A stretch of DNA of 64,000 bases from Micromonospora sp. DSM 45708 (lineage in GTDB: Bacteria > Actinomycetota > Actinomycetes > Mycobacteriales > Micromonosporaceae), in the NCBI RefSeq assembly GCF_039566955.1, contig NZ_CP154796.1, forward strand, positions 4,154,001-4,218,000, read 5' to 3'. The notes beneath the pieces were generated by a model. It was given only the letters and a program-made list of their open reading frames with translations, was not told the origin of the DNA and searched no databases. Shown piece by piece: positions 37,233 through 46,955 of this stretch. The translations under genes were made by a program, and so were the position numbers. How positions within the stretch are numbered: position 1 is the first letter of the stretch; every line of letters begins with the position of its first letter.

Positions 37233-40200
37233 TCAGCTCACGTTGGCCGGGCCCAGCACGCTCTTCAGGTCCCCCATCAGCGCGGTGGTCGCGGCGACCC
37301 GGAACGGCCCGAGACGCAACGTGGTGACCTTGCCGCCGTTGAGCAGCTTGACGTGCACCTCGGTGTCGCCGGGGTGCAGCACCAGCGTCTCCTTGAGTCG
37401 CTCGACCAGCGGCGGGGTGCAGCGGTGCACCGGGATGGTCAGCGTGACCGGTTTGTTCGCCGGGTTGCTGGTGACGTCCGGCATGGACATGTCCATCGCC
37501 ATGATCCGGGGGGTGTCGTCCCGACGGTCCACCCGGCCCTTGACCACCACGATGGCGTCCTCGGCGATGTACTGCCCGATCACCTCGTAGGTGTTGGGGA
37601 AGAACAGCGTCTCGACGCCGCCGGCGAGGTCTTCGAGCGTGGCCGAGGCCCAGGCCCGGCCCTGCTTGGTGACCCGGCGCTGGACGCCGGAGAGGATGCC
37701 GGCGAGCGTGACCACCGCGCCGTCGGGCACGGTGCCCTCCTCGGACAACGCGGCGATGGTGGTGTCGGCCGCCGCGCCGAGCACGTGTTCCAGGCCGAAC
37801 AGCGGGTGGTCGGAGACGTACAGGCCGAGCATCTCGCGCTCGAACGCCAGCTTGTCGCGCTTGTCCCACTCGCTGTCGGCGATGACCGGCATGACGGTGG
37901 TGCTGCCGCCGGTGTCCGCGTCGCCGAAGCCGGCGCCGAACAGGTCGTACTGGCCTACCGCCTCCTTGCGCTTGACGTCGGCGTACGCGTCGATGGCGTC
38001 GGCGTGCACGGCGAGCAGGGCCTTGCGCGGGTGGCCGAGCGAGTCGAACGCGCCGGCCTTGATCAGCGATTCGATGGTCTTCTTGTTGCAGGCCACCGCG
38101 TCGACCTTGGACAGGAAGTCGTAGAAGTCGGCGTACTCGCCCTTCTCCTCGCGGCACCGCATGATCGAGGCGACCACGTTCGCGCCGACGTTGCGGACCG
38201 CGCCGAGGCCGAACCGGATCTCCTTGCCGACCGGGGTGAACGGGCCGGCGGAGGTGTTCACGTCCGGCGGCAGGACCTGGATCCGCATCCGGCGGCACTC
38301 GGACAGGTAGAGCGCCATCTTGTCCTTGTCGTCACCGACGGAGGTGAGCAGCGCCGCCATGTATTCCGCCGGGTAGTGCGCCTTGAGGTAGGCGGTCCAG
38401 TACGACACCAGGCCGTACGCGGCGGAGTGGGCCTTGTTGAACGCGTAGCCGGCGAACGGGACCAGCACGTCCCACACCGCCTGGATGGCGTCGTCGGGAT
38501 AGCCGTTCGCGCGGCAGCCGTCCCGGAACGGGACGAACTCCTTGTCCAGGATCTCCTTCTTCTTCTTGCCCATCGCGCGGCGCAACAGGTCGGCCTGGCC
38601 GAGCGTGTAGCCGGCGAGGATCTGCGCGGCGCGCTGCACCTGCTCCTGGTAGACGATCAGGCCGTGGGTGGGGGCGAGGATCTCGCGCAGCGGCTCCTCC
38701 AGCGCCGGGTGGATCGGGGTGATCTCCTGGAGGCCGTTCTTGCGCAGCGCGTAGTTGGTGTGCGAGTCCACACCCATCGGGCCGGGCCGGTAGAGCGCCA
38801 GCACGGCGGAGATGTCCTCGAAGTTGTCCGGCTTCATCATCCGCAGCAGCGAGCGCATCGGCCCGCCGTCGAGCTGGAACACGCCGAGCGTGTCGCCGCG
38901 CGCGAGCAGCTCGTACGCGGCCTTGTCGTCCAGCGGCAGGCCGAGCAGGTCCAGCTCCTTGCCGTGGTTGAGCTGGATGTTCTTCACCGCGTCGTCGATG
39001 ATGGTCAGGTTGCGCAGGCCGAGGAAGTCCATCTTCAGCAGCCCGAGCGACTCGCAGGTCGGGTAGTCGAACTGCGTGATGATGACGCCGTCGGCGTCGC
39101 GTCGCATCAGCGGGATGTGCTCGATGATCGGCTCGGCGGACATGATGACGCCGGCCGCGTGCACACCGGTCTGGCGGATCAGGCCCTCGATGCCCTTCGC
39201 GGTCTCGATGACCTTCTTGACGTCCGGGTCGGTCTCGTAGAGGCCACGGATCTCGCCCGCCTCGGCGTAGCGCGGGTGCTTCGGGTCGAAGATGCCGGAG
39301 AGCGGGATGTCCTTGCCCATGACGGCCGGGGGCATGGCCTTGGTGATCCGGTCGCCGACCGCGTACGGGAAGCCCAGCACCCGGGCCGAGTCCTTGATCG
39401 CGGCCTTCGCCTTGATCGTGCCGAACGTGGCGATCTGCGCGACCTTGTCCTCGCCCCACTTGTCGGTCACGTACTTGATGACCTCGCCGCGTCGGCGCTC
39501 GTCGAAGTCGATGTCGACGTCCGGCATCGAGACGCGCTCCGGGTTGAGGAACCGCTCGAAGATCAGACCGTGCGGGATCGGGTCGAGGTCGGTGATGCCC
39601 AACGCGTACGCGACGAGCGATCCGGCCGCCGAGCCGCGGCCCGGGCCGACCGCGATGCCCTGGTTCTTCGCCCACTGGATGAAGTCGGCGACCACGAGGA
39701 AGTAGGACGGGAAGCCCATCTGGATGATGACGCCCAGCTCGTACTCGGCCTGGACGACGTGGCCCTCCGGGATGCCGTTCGGGAAGCGGCGCTTGAGCCC
39801 GGCGAACGTCTCCTTGCGGAACCAGGACTCCTCGGTCTCGCCGTCCGGGATCGGGAACCGCGGCATCAGGTTGTGGAACGTGAACATGCCGGTCGGATCG
39901 ACCTTCTCGGCCACCAGCAGCGTGTTGCGGCAGCCCTGCTGCCACAGCTCGGACGAGTCGACCGCGCGCATCTGGTCGGCGGACTTGACGAAGTAGCCGC
40001 CGCCCTCGAAGCGGAACCGGTTGGGGTCGGCGACGTTGCTGCCGGTCTGCACGCAGAGCAGCACGTCGTGCGCCTCGGCCTGCGCCTCGTGCGTGTAGTG
40101 CGAGTCGTTGGTGACCACCGGCGGGATGTCGAGCTTGTGGGCGATCTCGGTGAGCCCGTCGCGGACCCGGCGCTCGATGTCGAGGCCGTGGTCCATGATC

Positions 40201-40766
40201 TCCAGGAAGTAGTTCTCCTTGCCGAAGATGTCCTGGTACGCGGCGGCGACCTTGAGCGCCTCGTCGAACTGGCCGAGCCGCAGCCGGGTCTGCACCGCGC
40301 CGGAGGGGCAGCCGGTGGTGGCCATGATGCCCTCGGCGTGCTCGGCGATCAGCTCCATGTCCATCCGGGGCCACTTGACGTAGTGGCCCTCCATCGAGGC
40401 GCGGGAGTTGAGCCGGAACATGTTGTGCAGGCCGGTGCGGTTCGCCGCCCACATGGTCATGTGGGTGATGGCGCCGTTGCCGGAGACGTCGTCGCTCTTC
40501 TGCTCGGGGCGTCCCCACTTGACCCGCGCCTTGTGGAAGCGCGACTCCGGCGCGACGTACGCCTCGACGCCGAGGATGGGCTTGACCCCGGCGGCCATCG
40601 CCTGCTTGTAGAAGTCGTTCGCGCCGTGCATGTTGCCGTGGTCGGTGATCGCCACGGCCGGCATGCCGAGCCTCGCCGCCTCGGCGAACAGGTCCTTGAG
40701 GCGGGCCGCACCGTCGAGCATCGAGTACTCGGTGTGTACGTGCAGATGCGCGAACGAATCGCCCAT
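37233..40766 (-). CDS. dnaE: DNA polymerase III alpha subunit (replicative)
   Basis: A 1177-aa DnaE1-type polymerase, the catalytic subunit of the replisome. N-terminal PHP domain ([31 protein letters not shown]), catalytic aspartates in [20 protein letters not shown], the PolIII finger segment [20 protein letters not shown], the helix-hairpin-helix and OB-fold DNA-binding regions toward the C-terminus ([15 protein letters not shown]). Full length. Its presence inside the ruvC-yebC insert is unusual, since it is normally not part of this cluster. Confidence 0.97.
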   Translation of the reverse strand: MGDSFAHLHVHTEYSMLDGAARLKDLFAEAARLGMPAVAITDHGNMHGANDFYKQAMAAGVKPILGVEAYVAPESRFHKARVKWGRPEQKSDDVSGNGAITHMTMWAANRTGLHNMFRLNSRASMEGHYVKWPRMDMELIAEHAEGIMATTGCPSGAVQTRLRLGQFDEALKVAAAYQDIFGKENYFLEIMDHGLDIERRVRDGLTEIAHKLDIPPVVTNDSHYTHEAQAEAHDVLLCVQTGSNVADPNRFRFEGGGYFVKSADQMRAVDSSELWQQGCRNTLLVAEKVDPTGMFTFHNLMPRFPIPDGETEESWFRKETFAGLKRRFPNGIPEGHVVQAEYELGVIIQMGFPSYFLVVADFIQWAKNQGIAVGPGRGSAAGSLVAYALGITDLDPIPHGLIFERFLNPERVSMPDVDIDFDERRRGEVIKYVTDKWGEDKVAQIATFGTIKAKAAIKDSARVLGFPYAVGDRITKAMPPAVMGKDIPLSGIFDPKHPRYAEAGEIRGLYETDPDVKKVIETAKGIEGLIRQTGVHAAGVIMSAEPIIEHIPLMRRDADGVIITQFDYPTCESLGLLKMDFLGLRNLTIIDDAVKNIQLNHGKELDLLGLPLDDKAAYELLARGDTLGVFQLDGGPMRSLLRMMKPDNFEDISAVLALYRPGPMGVDSHTNYALRKNGLQEITPIHPALEEPLREILAPTHGLIVYQEQVQRAAQILAGYTLGQADLLRRAMGKKKKEILDKEFVPFRDGCRANGYPDDAIQAVWDVLVPFAGYAFNKAHSAAYGLVSYWTAYLKAHYPAEYMAALLTSVGDDKDKMALYLSECRRMRIQVLPPDVNTSAGPFTPVGKEIRFGLGAVRNVGANVVASIMRCREEKGEYADFYDFLSKVDAVACNKKTIESLIKAGAFDSLGHPRKALLAVHADAIDAYADVKRKEAVGQYDLFGAGFGDADTGGSTTVMPVIADSEWDKRDKLAFEREMLGLYVSDHPLFGLEHVLGAAADTTIAALSEEGTVPDGAVVTLAGILSGVQRRVTKQGRAWASATLEDLAGGVETLFFPNTYEVIGQYIAEDAIVVVKGRVDRRDDTPRIMAMDMSMPDVTSNPANKPVTLTIPVHRCTPPLVERLKETLVLHPGDTEVHVKLLNGGKVTTLRLGPFRVAATTALMGDLKSVLGPANVS

Positions 40767-40900
40767 GCGTGGCGCCCCCCGGGTTGTGGATCAAGCTGCG
40801 TCGGAGTCGACCGACCCACCCTACCGAGGTGATCTCGGCGGCTCCATTGGCCACGCGGGCGGTGGTGGTGGCCGTCTCTCCGGCGACTCCGCACGTACGC

Positions 40901-40951
40901 CACACGATGCTGTATCTGGTTGCCATAGTGTGTGGCACACAGTATCGTGTG
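40901..40951. promoter_or_regulatory. Nested inverted repeats in front of the PadR gene
   Basis: An outer pair CACACGATGCTGTAT (40901-40915) and ACACAGTATCGTGTG (40937-40951) matches at 13 of 15 positions; an inner pair ATAGTGTGT / ACACAGTAT (40925-40945) matches at 8 of 9. They end 4 bp before the PadR ATG and probably form its autoregulatory operator. The rest of the 189-bp gap from dnaE shows nothing else. Confidence 0.7.
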
Positions 40952-40955
40952 ACGC

Positions 40956-41297
40956 ATGGTCAGCGACGAGGTCCTCCGGACCCATCTCCAGGAGCTGCGA
41001 CGCGGCACGGTCGTGGTGGCCAGCCTGGTCGCCCTGCGCCGCCCCGACTACGGCTACGCCCTGCTGCAACGATTGGCCGCGCACGGCTTCGCGGTCGACG
41101 CCAACACGCTCTACCCGCTGCTGCGCCGGCTCGAGGAACAGGGCCTGCTCACCAGCGAGTGGAACACCGAGGAGAGCCGGCCGCGCAAGTTCTACCGCAC
41201 CAGCGACGACGGCGAGACGGTGCTGGGCCGCCTGCTCGACGACCTGACCGCGGTGCGGACGTCCGTCACCCAGTTGATCGAAGGAGTAGGGCGATGA
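40956..41297 (+). CDS. PadR-family transcriptional regulator
   Basis: A 113-aa winged-helix regulator. LVALRRPDYGYALLQRLAAH and NTLYPLLRRLEEQGLLTSEW are the PadR signature, with a short C-terminal dimerisation helix (LGRLLDDLTAVRTSVTQLI). The stop overlaps the ATG of the next gene (ATGA), a typical PadR-HAAS pair in which the regulator controls the membrane protein. Autoregulation through the upstream inverted repeats is likely. Confidence 0.92.
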   Translation: MVSDEVLRTHLQELRRGTVVVASLVALRRPDYGYALLQRLAAHGFAVDANTLYPLLRRLEEQGLLTSEWNTEESRPRKFYRTSDDGETVLGRLLDDLTAVRTSVTQLIEGVGR

Positions 41298-42238
41298 GTT
41301 CCCTGACCGACCGTTACCTGGCGGCCACGCTGCGGACCGTGCCCGCGCCGCGCCGCGCCGAGCTCGCCGAGGAGCTGCGCGCCTCCATCGCCGACATGAT
41401 CGACGACCGGACCGCCGGCGGGCAGGACCACGCCGCCGCCGAGCGCGAGGTGCTCACCGAGATGGGCCGCCCCGAGCAGCTCGCCGCCCGCTACAGCGAC
41501 CGCACGCTCCAGCTCATCGGCCCGCGCTACTACCTGCTCTGGTGGCGGGTGCTGCGCACCCTGCTCACCTGGATCCCGGCGGCGGTCGGCGTGATCACCG
41601 GTCTCGTCACGGCCACCGTCGGCGACGAGCCCGGCCGGGCCATCGGCGCGGCGATCTCGGTCGCGCTCCAGACCGCGGTGCAGGTCGCGTTCTGGGTGAC
41701 GCTGAGCTTCGCCGTCCTGGAACGCACCCGGGCGCCGCTGGGCCTGCCGGAGTGGACCGTCGACCAGCTCCCCGAGGAGAGCCGCGACCGGCAGATCAGC
41801 CAGCCGGACAGCGTGGCCTCGGTGGTCTTCCTGCTCGGCACCGTCGCGGTCCTGGTCGGGCAGCACTTCCAGCGGTGGGCCACCGACGACGGCTCCCGGC
41901 TGCCGGTGCTCGACCCGGCACTGTGGAGCTTCTGGCTCCCCGCCCTGATCGTGGTGCTGCTCGCCACCGTCGGCCTGGAGGTCGCGAAGTACCGGGCCGG
42001 CCGCTGGACCTGGCCGCTGGTGGCGGTCAACGCGCTGCTCAACCTGGCGTTCGCGGGCCCGGTGGTCTGGCTGCTGCTCACCGACCGGCTGCTCAACCCG
42101 GAGCTGGTCGAACGGTTCACCTGGCTGCGCGACGGCGGGGCGGACGACGTGGCCCGCGTCGCCGTCGTGGTCACCGTGGTCATCGCGGCCTGGGACGTGG
42201 TCGACAGCCTGGTCAAGGCCCGGCGCGCCGCCCGCTGA
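41294..42238 (+). CDS. HAAS (permease-prefix) domain membrane protein
   Basis: A 314-aa protein. Residues 1-75 are the HAAS/permease-prefix domain (SLTDRYLAATLRTVPAPRRA, EREVLTEMGRPEQLAARYSD) that couples to PadR regulators. Then about six to seven membrane helices follow (WVTLSFAVLERT, SVASVVFLLGTVAVLVGQHF, LWSFWLPALIVVLLATVGLE, WPLVAVNALLNLAFAGPVVW). Translationally coupled to padR (4-bp overlap, AAGGAG upstream). Its biological role is not established; it probably takes part in envelope-stress or permease regulation. Confidence 0.85.
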   Translation: MSSLTDRYLAATLRTVPAPRRAELAEELRASIADMIDDRTAGGQDHAAAEREVLTEMGRPEQLAARYSDRTLQLIGPRYYLLWWRVLRTLLTWIPAAVGVITGLVTATVGDEPGRAIGAAISVALQTAVQVAFWVTLSFAVLERTRAPLGLPEWTVDQLPEESRDRQISQPDSVASVVFLLGTVAVLVGQHFQRWATDDGSRLPVLDPALWSFWLPALIVVLLATVGLEVAKYRAGRWTWPLVAVNALLNLAFAGPVVWLLLTDRLLNPELVERFTWLRDGGADDVARVAVVVTVVIAAWDVVDSLVKARRAAR

Positions 42239-42247
42239 GACCTCCGC

Positions 42248-42283
42248 CGGCCCGGCGCCGCCCGTCGAGGGTGCGCCGGGCCG
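42248..42283. terminator. Hairpin between convergent HAAS and GNAT genes
   Basis: Perfect 11-bp stem CGGCCCGGCGC / GCGCCGGGCCG (42248-42258, 42273-42283) with a 14-base loop, in the 60-bp gap between convergent stops. A likely bidirectional terminator, without T-runs. Confidence 0.6.
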
Positions 42284-42298
42284 TCCGGTACGCGGCGG

Positions 42299-42859
42299 TC
42301 AGCCCGCCGCCCGCCACTCCCGCGCCAGCAGGGCGTAGACCGCCTCGTCGGTCCACTCGCCCTTGACGAACTCGTTCTCCCGCAGGTGCGCCTCGCGACG
42401 CATGCCCAGCCGTTCCAGCACCCGGGCCGAGGCGGTGTTGCGGGCGTCCAACCGGCCGACGATCCGGTGCAGGCCCAGGCCCTCGAAGCCCAGCCGCAAC
42501 AACTCCCGGGCCGCCTCCGTCACGTAGCCGTGGCCGGTGTGGTCGGGATGGGCCACGTAACCGATCTCGCCCTGCCGGTGCTCCGCGCTGGTCCAGGTAA
42601 GCAGCACGTCCCCGACGAACACGCCGGTGTCGGCAAGCGTCACGGCCAGGTTGAGCACGTCGCCCGGCGCGCGCAGCGCGGTGCGCCGGACCAGCCGGTC
42701 GATCGCCGCCCGGGCGGCGACGTCGTCGTACGGCTGGTGGTAGAGGAACCGGGTGACCTCCGGGCGGCCCCGGTAGTCCCGGACCACGGCGAGGTCGTCG
42801 GCGGTGAAGGCACGCAGCACCAGGCGCGCGGTGCGCAACGGCAGATCGGGTACGAGCAC
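42299..42859 (-). CDS. GNAT-family N-acetyltransferase (RimJ/RimL-like)
   Basis: A 186-aa acetyltransferase. LRTARLVLRAFTADDLAVVR at the N-terminus, IGYVAHPDHTGHGYVTEAAR (acetyl-CoA pyrophosphate loop, about 115-134) and IVGRLDARNTASARVLERLG are the RimJ/RimL-type signatures. It transfers acetyl to an alpha-amino or side-chain amine of a protein or small molecule; the target is unknown. Monocistronic. Confidence 0.9.
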   Translation of the reverse strand: MLVPDLPLRTARLVLRAFTADDLAVVRDYRGRPEVTRFLYHQPYDDVAARAAIDRLVRRTALRAPGDVLNLAVTLADTGVFVGDVLLTWTSAEHRQGEIGYVAHPDHTGHGYVTEAARELLRLGFEGLGLHRIVGRLDARNTASARVLERLGMRREAHLRENEFVKGEWTDEAVYALLAREWRAAG

Positions 42860-42924
42860 CCCGGCAGGCTACGGGCTGCCGGCGCCCCGGTCAGCCCGGT
42901 TTCGGCGGGCGTGACGCCAGCGGG

Positions 42925-43116
42925 TCAGGCGACCGACTTCGCGTGGCAGACGAACGCCTGCCAGGAGCGTGGCGTGAAGGCCAGGACCGGGCCCTGCCGA
43001 TCCTTGCTGTCCCGAACGGCGACCACACCGGGGAGGTTGTCGGCGACCTCGACGCAGTTCCCGCCGTTCGTCCCGGACTTCGTTGACGTACGCCACCGGG
43101 CGTTGGTCAGGTCCAT
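42925..43116 (-). CDS. DUF397 small protein
   Basis: A 63-aa DUF397 protein: WRTSTKSGTNGGNCVEVADN, VAVRDSKDRQGPVLAFTP and a C-terminal WQAF. The family is abundant in streptomycetes and relatives, nearly always paired with an XRE-DUF5753 regulator. Its ATG lies inside the last codons of the upstream XRE gene (10-bp overlap), with GGAGG in front. In studied pairs the small protein acts with the regulator in development or antibiotic control (BldB/WhiJ-like systems), from memory. Confidence 0.9.
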   Translation of the reverse strand: MDLTNARWRTSTKSGTNGGNCVEVADNLPGVVAVRDSKDRQGPVLAFTPRSWQAFVCHAKSVA

Positions 43117-43899
43117 GTCAGTGCCGCCTCCTTGATCAGTGCCAGGGAAAGCTTCCGGGGAAGGGCGTCCCGGACGACGCTCTCCCAGGTGCGTTGAAGC
43201 TCAGCAATCTCGGCCGAACCGCTGACCGTCTCCGATCGGACCTGGTTGTCGGCCGAGGGCGGAATCGTCCGGCATGGTCGCCAGGATGAAGCCGCCTTGC
43301 AGCCCAGGGTAGAGCCCGGTCTCCTCGGGCACGACATGTATCCGGACGTGCGGCAGCTCAGCAGCCGCAGCCAGGTGTTCCGACTGTTCCCGCATGATCA
43401 TTCGGCTGTCATTGACGGTGCGCCGCAGGACGGCCACGTCGAGCACCACCACGAGGCGAGGCGGATTCTCCCGATTCAGGATCGACTGGCGGTCGATACG
43501 GGAGCGAACCCGCTGTTCGATCTGCTCAGGGGTGAGATGGCCTCCCGCGTGCAGGATCGCCCGTGCGTACCCCTCGGTCTGCAGCAGTCCCGGCACGAAC
43601 GCGGGTTCGTACCAGCGCAGGGCCGTTGCCTGCTCCTCGACACTGATCCATTCGCGGAGCCAAGGCGGGGCCAGGTCCAGAACTGACAGCCGATCGAGCA
43701 ACCGTCCGAAGATGCCACCCGTCTGCAGCGCCCTGTCGATAGCCGCCGCATAGTCGGTGGTGGGCGGCCTGCTTCCAGTCTCCACGGCACTGACATGCGT
43801 GCCGGAGTAGCTGATCAGTCGACCGAACTCCTCCTGGTTGAGCCCTCGCGTCGTCCGGAGACGGCGCAGCTCGTCGAGCAGGATCTCCGCCGCAGTCAT
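43107..43899 (-). pseudogene. XRE-family regulator with DUF5753, frameshifted near its C-terminus
   Basis: From the ATG at 43899 (GGGGA upstream): helix-turn-helix LRRLRTTRGLNQEEFGRLIS and ISYSGTHVSAVETGSRPP, then the DUF5753 domain (LREWISVEEQATALRWYEPA, FVPGLLQTEGYARAIL, VVPEETGLYPGLQGGFILAT). After MPDDSAL (about 43255) the expected ADNQVRSETVSGSAEIAELQ lies in another frame that runs to 43107, overlapping DUF397. A short deletion in GGCCGAC, where other members read about GYxDN, would explain it. The unshifted frame ends at 43201, so a protein lacking the last 40 residues could still be made. Confidence 0.8.
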
Positions 43900-44094
43900 G
43901 GTCACGGTCCCCAATCTTTCCCCAATCCCCAGCCCCATCTCCTCAGCGCCTCTCACCAGTGGAGAAGCCTCCCGCCAGCGTCACTCCACAAGCGCCGGAT
44001 TGCTTCCGCGACCGATCTGTCAACACGCAGAGTTTCATACCGAAGACCAACAGTGAAGGCCGGCTCCCGGCTAGCAACCTCATCGGAGGTGGAC

Positions 44095-44283
44095 ATGGGT
44101 CGGTGGAAGTGGTTCCAGCGGCAGGACGAGCCCGTCGACGTGGTGCAGTGCCCGGCGTACGCGCACCGGGGCGGCGCCTACGGCACACACGGTCCGGAGG
44201 CGTCGGCCGACGACCGTCCTTCGGACCGGCCCCGGGACGGACGAGCCGGCCACGACACCAGGCATGCGCGGAGCGCCTCGTGA
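44095..44283 (+). CDS. Small hypothetical protein
   Basis: A 62-aa ORF beginning MGRWKWFQRQDEPVDVVQCP, with CATCGGAGGTGGAC (GGAGG) in front of the ATG. Rich in His/Asp/Arg toward the C-terminus. No known domain recognised. It starts a tightly linked chain with the next ORF (4-bp overlap). Such small ORFs frequently accompany XRE-DUF397 loci; the real function is unknown. Confidence 0.6.
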   Translation: MGRWKWFQRQDEPVDVVQCPAYAHRGGAYGTHGPEASADDRPSDRPRDGRAGHDTRHARSAS

Positions 44284-44456
44284 CGGGGGCGGAGCAGCGG
44301 CTGCCCGAGCCGCCGTTCGCCGTCGTCATGGCCGGCTACGTCGTCGACCTGCACCATCGGGACGTGTGTTCCCGGTGCCGGCCGGACGGCGGCTGCGAAC
44401 GGCTCACCCGGGCCGGGGAGACGCTCCGGGCGTGGCGGGACCGGAAGCGCGGGTGA
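44280..44456 (+). CDS. Small hypothetical protein with CxxC
   Basis: A 58-aa ORF from a GTG overlapping the previous stop (GTGA). It contains the Cys-containing segment DLHHRDVCSRCRPDGGCERL, which could bind zinc, and ends in ETLRAWRDRKRG. Overlap with both neighbours suggests translational coupling. No assigned function. Confidence 0.6.
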   Translation: MTGAEQRLPEPPFAVVMAGYVVDLHHRDVCSRCRPDGGCERLTRAGETLRAWRDRKRG

Positions 44457-44724
44457 CGCCGCGTGCCGGGGAGCTGTTGGAGATCAGCCGGGCGGCCTCG
44501 GTCCAGTTCGTCCGGCCGATCATGTTCCGCGTGATCAGGACGCTGGACTGGACCACGTACGACGGGTGGGCCTGGCTGGAGGGTTACGAGCTGGACGCCA
44601 CCGGCGACGCTATCGCCCGCCGGACCGTCTTCGTCCGGCCGGCGGCCCTGCGCCGACTGTCGCCGACCAGCCCACCAGCCCACCAGCCCACCAGCCCACC
44701 AACCGACGCGGCAACGCACCGGTA
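44453..44724 (+). pseudogene. Small ORF of unknown function lacking a stop before its terminator
   Basis: From the GTG at 44453 (overlapping the previous stop) the frame reads VTPRAGELLEISRAASVQFV, then a protein-like stretch with TYDGWAWLEGYELDATGDAI and ends in RRTVFVRPAALRRL about residue 69. It then enters a CACCAGCC tandem repeat (about 44676-44704) and the terminator hairpin, and stays open antisense to yebC until 45532. The natural stop has probably been lost, perhaps through repeat expansion. End given at the hairpin. Confidence 0.45.
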
Positions 44725-44770
44725 CGGCGTAGTGGCGGTATCCCGGGTCTGGGATACCGCCACTACGCCG
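44725..44770. terminator. Bidirectional hairpin terminator before yebC end
   Basis: Perfect 20-bp stem CGGCGTAGTGGCGGTATCCC (44725-44744) with 44751-44770, six-base loop GGGTCT. It separates the rightward small ORFs from the leftward yebC gene, so it can end both transcripts. Confidence 0.85.
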
Positions 44771-44794
44771 AGCTGGTGTCGATCAAGAAGGGGG

Positions 44795-45544
44795 TCAGCC
44801 GACCGCGGCCATGACCTCGTCGGAGACGTCGAAGTTGGCGTAGACGTTCTGCACGTCGTCGCAGTCCTCCAGCACGTCGATCAGCTTGAAGATCTTGCGG
44901 GCGCCCTCCTCGTCCAGCGGCACGTTCACGCTGGGGATCAGGGAGGACTCGGCCGACTCGTACTCGATGCCGGCGTCCTGCAACGCGGTCCGGACCGCGA
45001 TCAGGTCACCCGGCTCGGAGATCACCTCGAACGCCTCGTCGAGGTCGTTGACCTCCTCGGCGCCGGCGTCGAGGACGGCCATCATCACGTCATCCTCGGA
45101 GGTGCCGGCCTTCGGCACGATCACCACGCCCTTGCGGGAGAACATGTAGGACACCGAGCCGGCGTCGGCCAGCGAACCGCCGTTGCGGGTCAGCGCGGTG
45201 CGGACCTCGGTGGCGGCGCGGTTGCGGTTGTCGGTCAGGCACTCGATCAGCATCGCCACGCCGTTCGGGCCGTAGCCCTCGTACATGATCGTCTGCCAGT
45301 CGGCGCCGCCGGCCTCCAGGCCGGAGCCCCGCTTGACCGCGCGGTCGATGTTGTCGTTCGGGACGGAGTTCTTCTTCGCCTTCTGGATGGCGTCGAAGAG
45401 CGTCGGGTTGCCGGCCGGGTCGCCGCCGCCGGTGCGGGCCGCCACCTCGACGTTCTTGATCAGCTTGGCGAACATCTTGCCGCGCTTGGCGTCGATCACG
45501 GCCTTCTTGTGCTTGGTGGTCGCCCACTTTGAGTGGCCGGACAT
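44795..45544 (-). CDS. yebC: YebC/PmpR-family regulatory protein
   Basis: A 249-aa member of the YebC/TACO1 family. Start [20 protein letters not shown] with [20 protein letters not shown] and [20 protein letters not shown] as hallmarks. Members act as transcription regulators or, in some cases, help ribosomes translate proline stretches (from memory). It is normally directly upstream of ruvC; here the ruv genes are 28 kb away. The frame is open further upstream, but no sensible start lies there. Confidence 0.95.
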   Translation of the reverse strand: MSGHSKWATTKHKKAVIDAKRGKMFAKLIKNVEVAARTGGGDPAGNPTLFDAIQKAKKNSVPNDNIDRAVKRGSGLEAGGADWQTIMYEGYGPNGVAMLIECLTDNRNRAATEVRTALTRNGGSLADAGSVSYMFSRKGVVIVPKAGTSEDDVMMAVLDAGAEEVNDLDEAFEVISEPGDLIAVRTALQDAGIEYESAESSLIPSVNVPLDEEGARKIFKLIDVLEDCDDVQNVYANFDVSDEVMAAVG

Positions 45545-46028
45545 CTGATACCTCCGTCTGTTGACCCACGCCTGCGTCGACTGCTCGCGCCGGCACCCCA
45601 CCGCCCGGGGACCGGGCGCCGCGAGCCGCAGCACCCCGACGGCTCCGCGTGATGGGCTGGGGCGGTGACGGCCCTGCCGAACCGTCGGCAATCCTACCGA
45701 GGCCGCGCCCCGGGCGTCGCACACCCGCCGGCCGGATGCGGCAACCGGGCCGGAGTCACCGCCGCGCCGGGCGGATGACGGAGATCCGACAATCATTCGG
45801 GTACGCCCCGGGCCGCCGCGCCCGATGGACACCACGCCACCCGTCGGATGGCGATCATGTCGCGTATTGGCGTCGACCTGCGTCTTTGGCTCGGCCGGCG
45901 GCACACGCTCAACCGAACAGCCAACCGGGCCCAACGACGGGCCAGTCTCTCCTGCCTTGTCCGGTCCTACGGAGCCGATTGGCATCCGGCTAGCCTCCAA
46001 ATCTCCGAAAGCGATGAGCGGAGGAAGC
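45545..46028. other. 484-bp non-coding gap between yebC and the VirD4 cassette
   Basis: Divergent promoter region serving yebC (minus) and the unknown cassette gene (plus). GC content appears to fall around 45840-46010 relative to the flanks. I see no convincing gene, palindrome or repeat. Open frames here are extensions of the flanking genes without ribosome-binding sites. Confidence 0.5.
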
Positions 46029-46955
46029 GTGCTCGAGACGTTCGACGAATTCTCCGCCGGAATCGACATGCTGGGGCCCCAGGGCGTGGACGCCCTGAAT
46101 GGTTTCTCCCTCATCGTCGAACTGCCCGCGGCGCGGGACCTCCAAGGACTGGACGCGTTGCGGCGTGAACTGGGCGCGCGACTCTACCGGGCGGTGGCGG
46201 AAGTGCTGGAGGCCAGCGAGCTGCACGAGGTGGACACGCTGCGGCTGGACTGGAGCGACGGGGACGTCGGCGTGGTCTACAAGGAGCCCTCCTTCGGTTT
46301 CCGCATCGACATCCGGCGGGACCTGCGGATCACCCTCAGCCGTTCGGGATCGTCGCTGCGGTTGTTCCACAACTGGTACCGGCTCCTGATGCCGTACATC
46401 CGGGGGCTCGTCTCCCGAATCGCGATCGACCTGTCCGAGGTGCTGCACTCCGACTTCGATCTGCAACCCCTGCGCGCCGCCTACCGCTTCTCGATGATCG
46501 TCTACGACTTCATTCCGGTGCACCGGCAGAAACCGGTCAGCAGCCACGAACTGATCGGACCGCTGCTGTCCCGCCGACCCGACGAGGACGGCCGGTTCCG
46601 TCCGGTGCCGACCGGCCAGGACGCGGCCAGCTCGCTGCGCACCGGTCGGCTCGACATCAAGATCTCCAATTTCCGGGAGGCCTCCCCCGGCGTGCACCTG
46701 CGGGAGGTCTACGACATCCAGGCTCCGGCCAATCAGGGCTACCGGGGCATCTGGCTGGACTTCCACTCCATCGCCGAGACGATCGGCTCGGACAATGCGG
46801 AGCCGGGTGCCCGCATCGCGCCCCGTCCGGATTTCCTGCTGGAGAACTACGAGGTGCCGTACCGCGACTTCTTCCGCGACCGGGTGGTGAAGGGTTTCAT
46901 GGCGGACTTCTTCCGGGAATGGAACTTCTCCTGTGCCGTCGGCACGATGCCATGA
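46029..46955 (+). CDS. Unknown protein, first gene of the VirD4 cassette
   Basis: A 308-aa soluble protein I do not recognise. A GTG at 46029 with GGAGG upstream is chosen over the open frame to 45825. It has alternating hydrophobic/charged segments ([39 protein letters not shown]), a Trp-rich helical stretch ([20 protein letters not shown]) and no membrane helix or signal. It resembles neither conjugation relaxases nor pilins. The stop overlaps the ATG of the next gene (ATGA). It may be a specificity or regulatory subunit for the ATPase; function unknown. Confidence 0.75.
   Translation: MLETFDEFSAGIDMLGPQGVDALNGFSLIVELPAARDLQGLDALRRELGARLYRAVAEVLEASELHEVDTLRLDWSDGDVGVVYKEPSFGFRIDIRRDLRITLSRSGSSLRLFHNWYRLLMPYIRGLVSRIAIDLSEVLHSDFDLQPLRAAYRFSMIVYDFIPVHRQKPVSSHELIGPLLSRRPDEDGRFRPVPTGQDAASSLRTGRLDIKISNFREASPGVHLREVYDIQAPANQGYRGIWLDFHSIAETIGSDNAEPGARIAPRPDFLLENYEVPYRDFFRDRVVKGFMADFFREWNFSCAVGTMP

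Noticed and set aside
37353..40832. Long plus-strand frame opposite dnaE
   Set aside because: Antisense shadow of dnaE; composition is not protein-like and no ribosome-binding site is visible.
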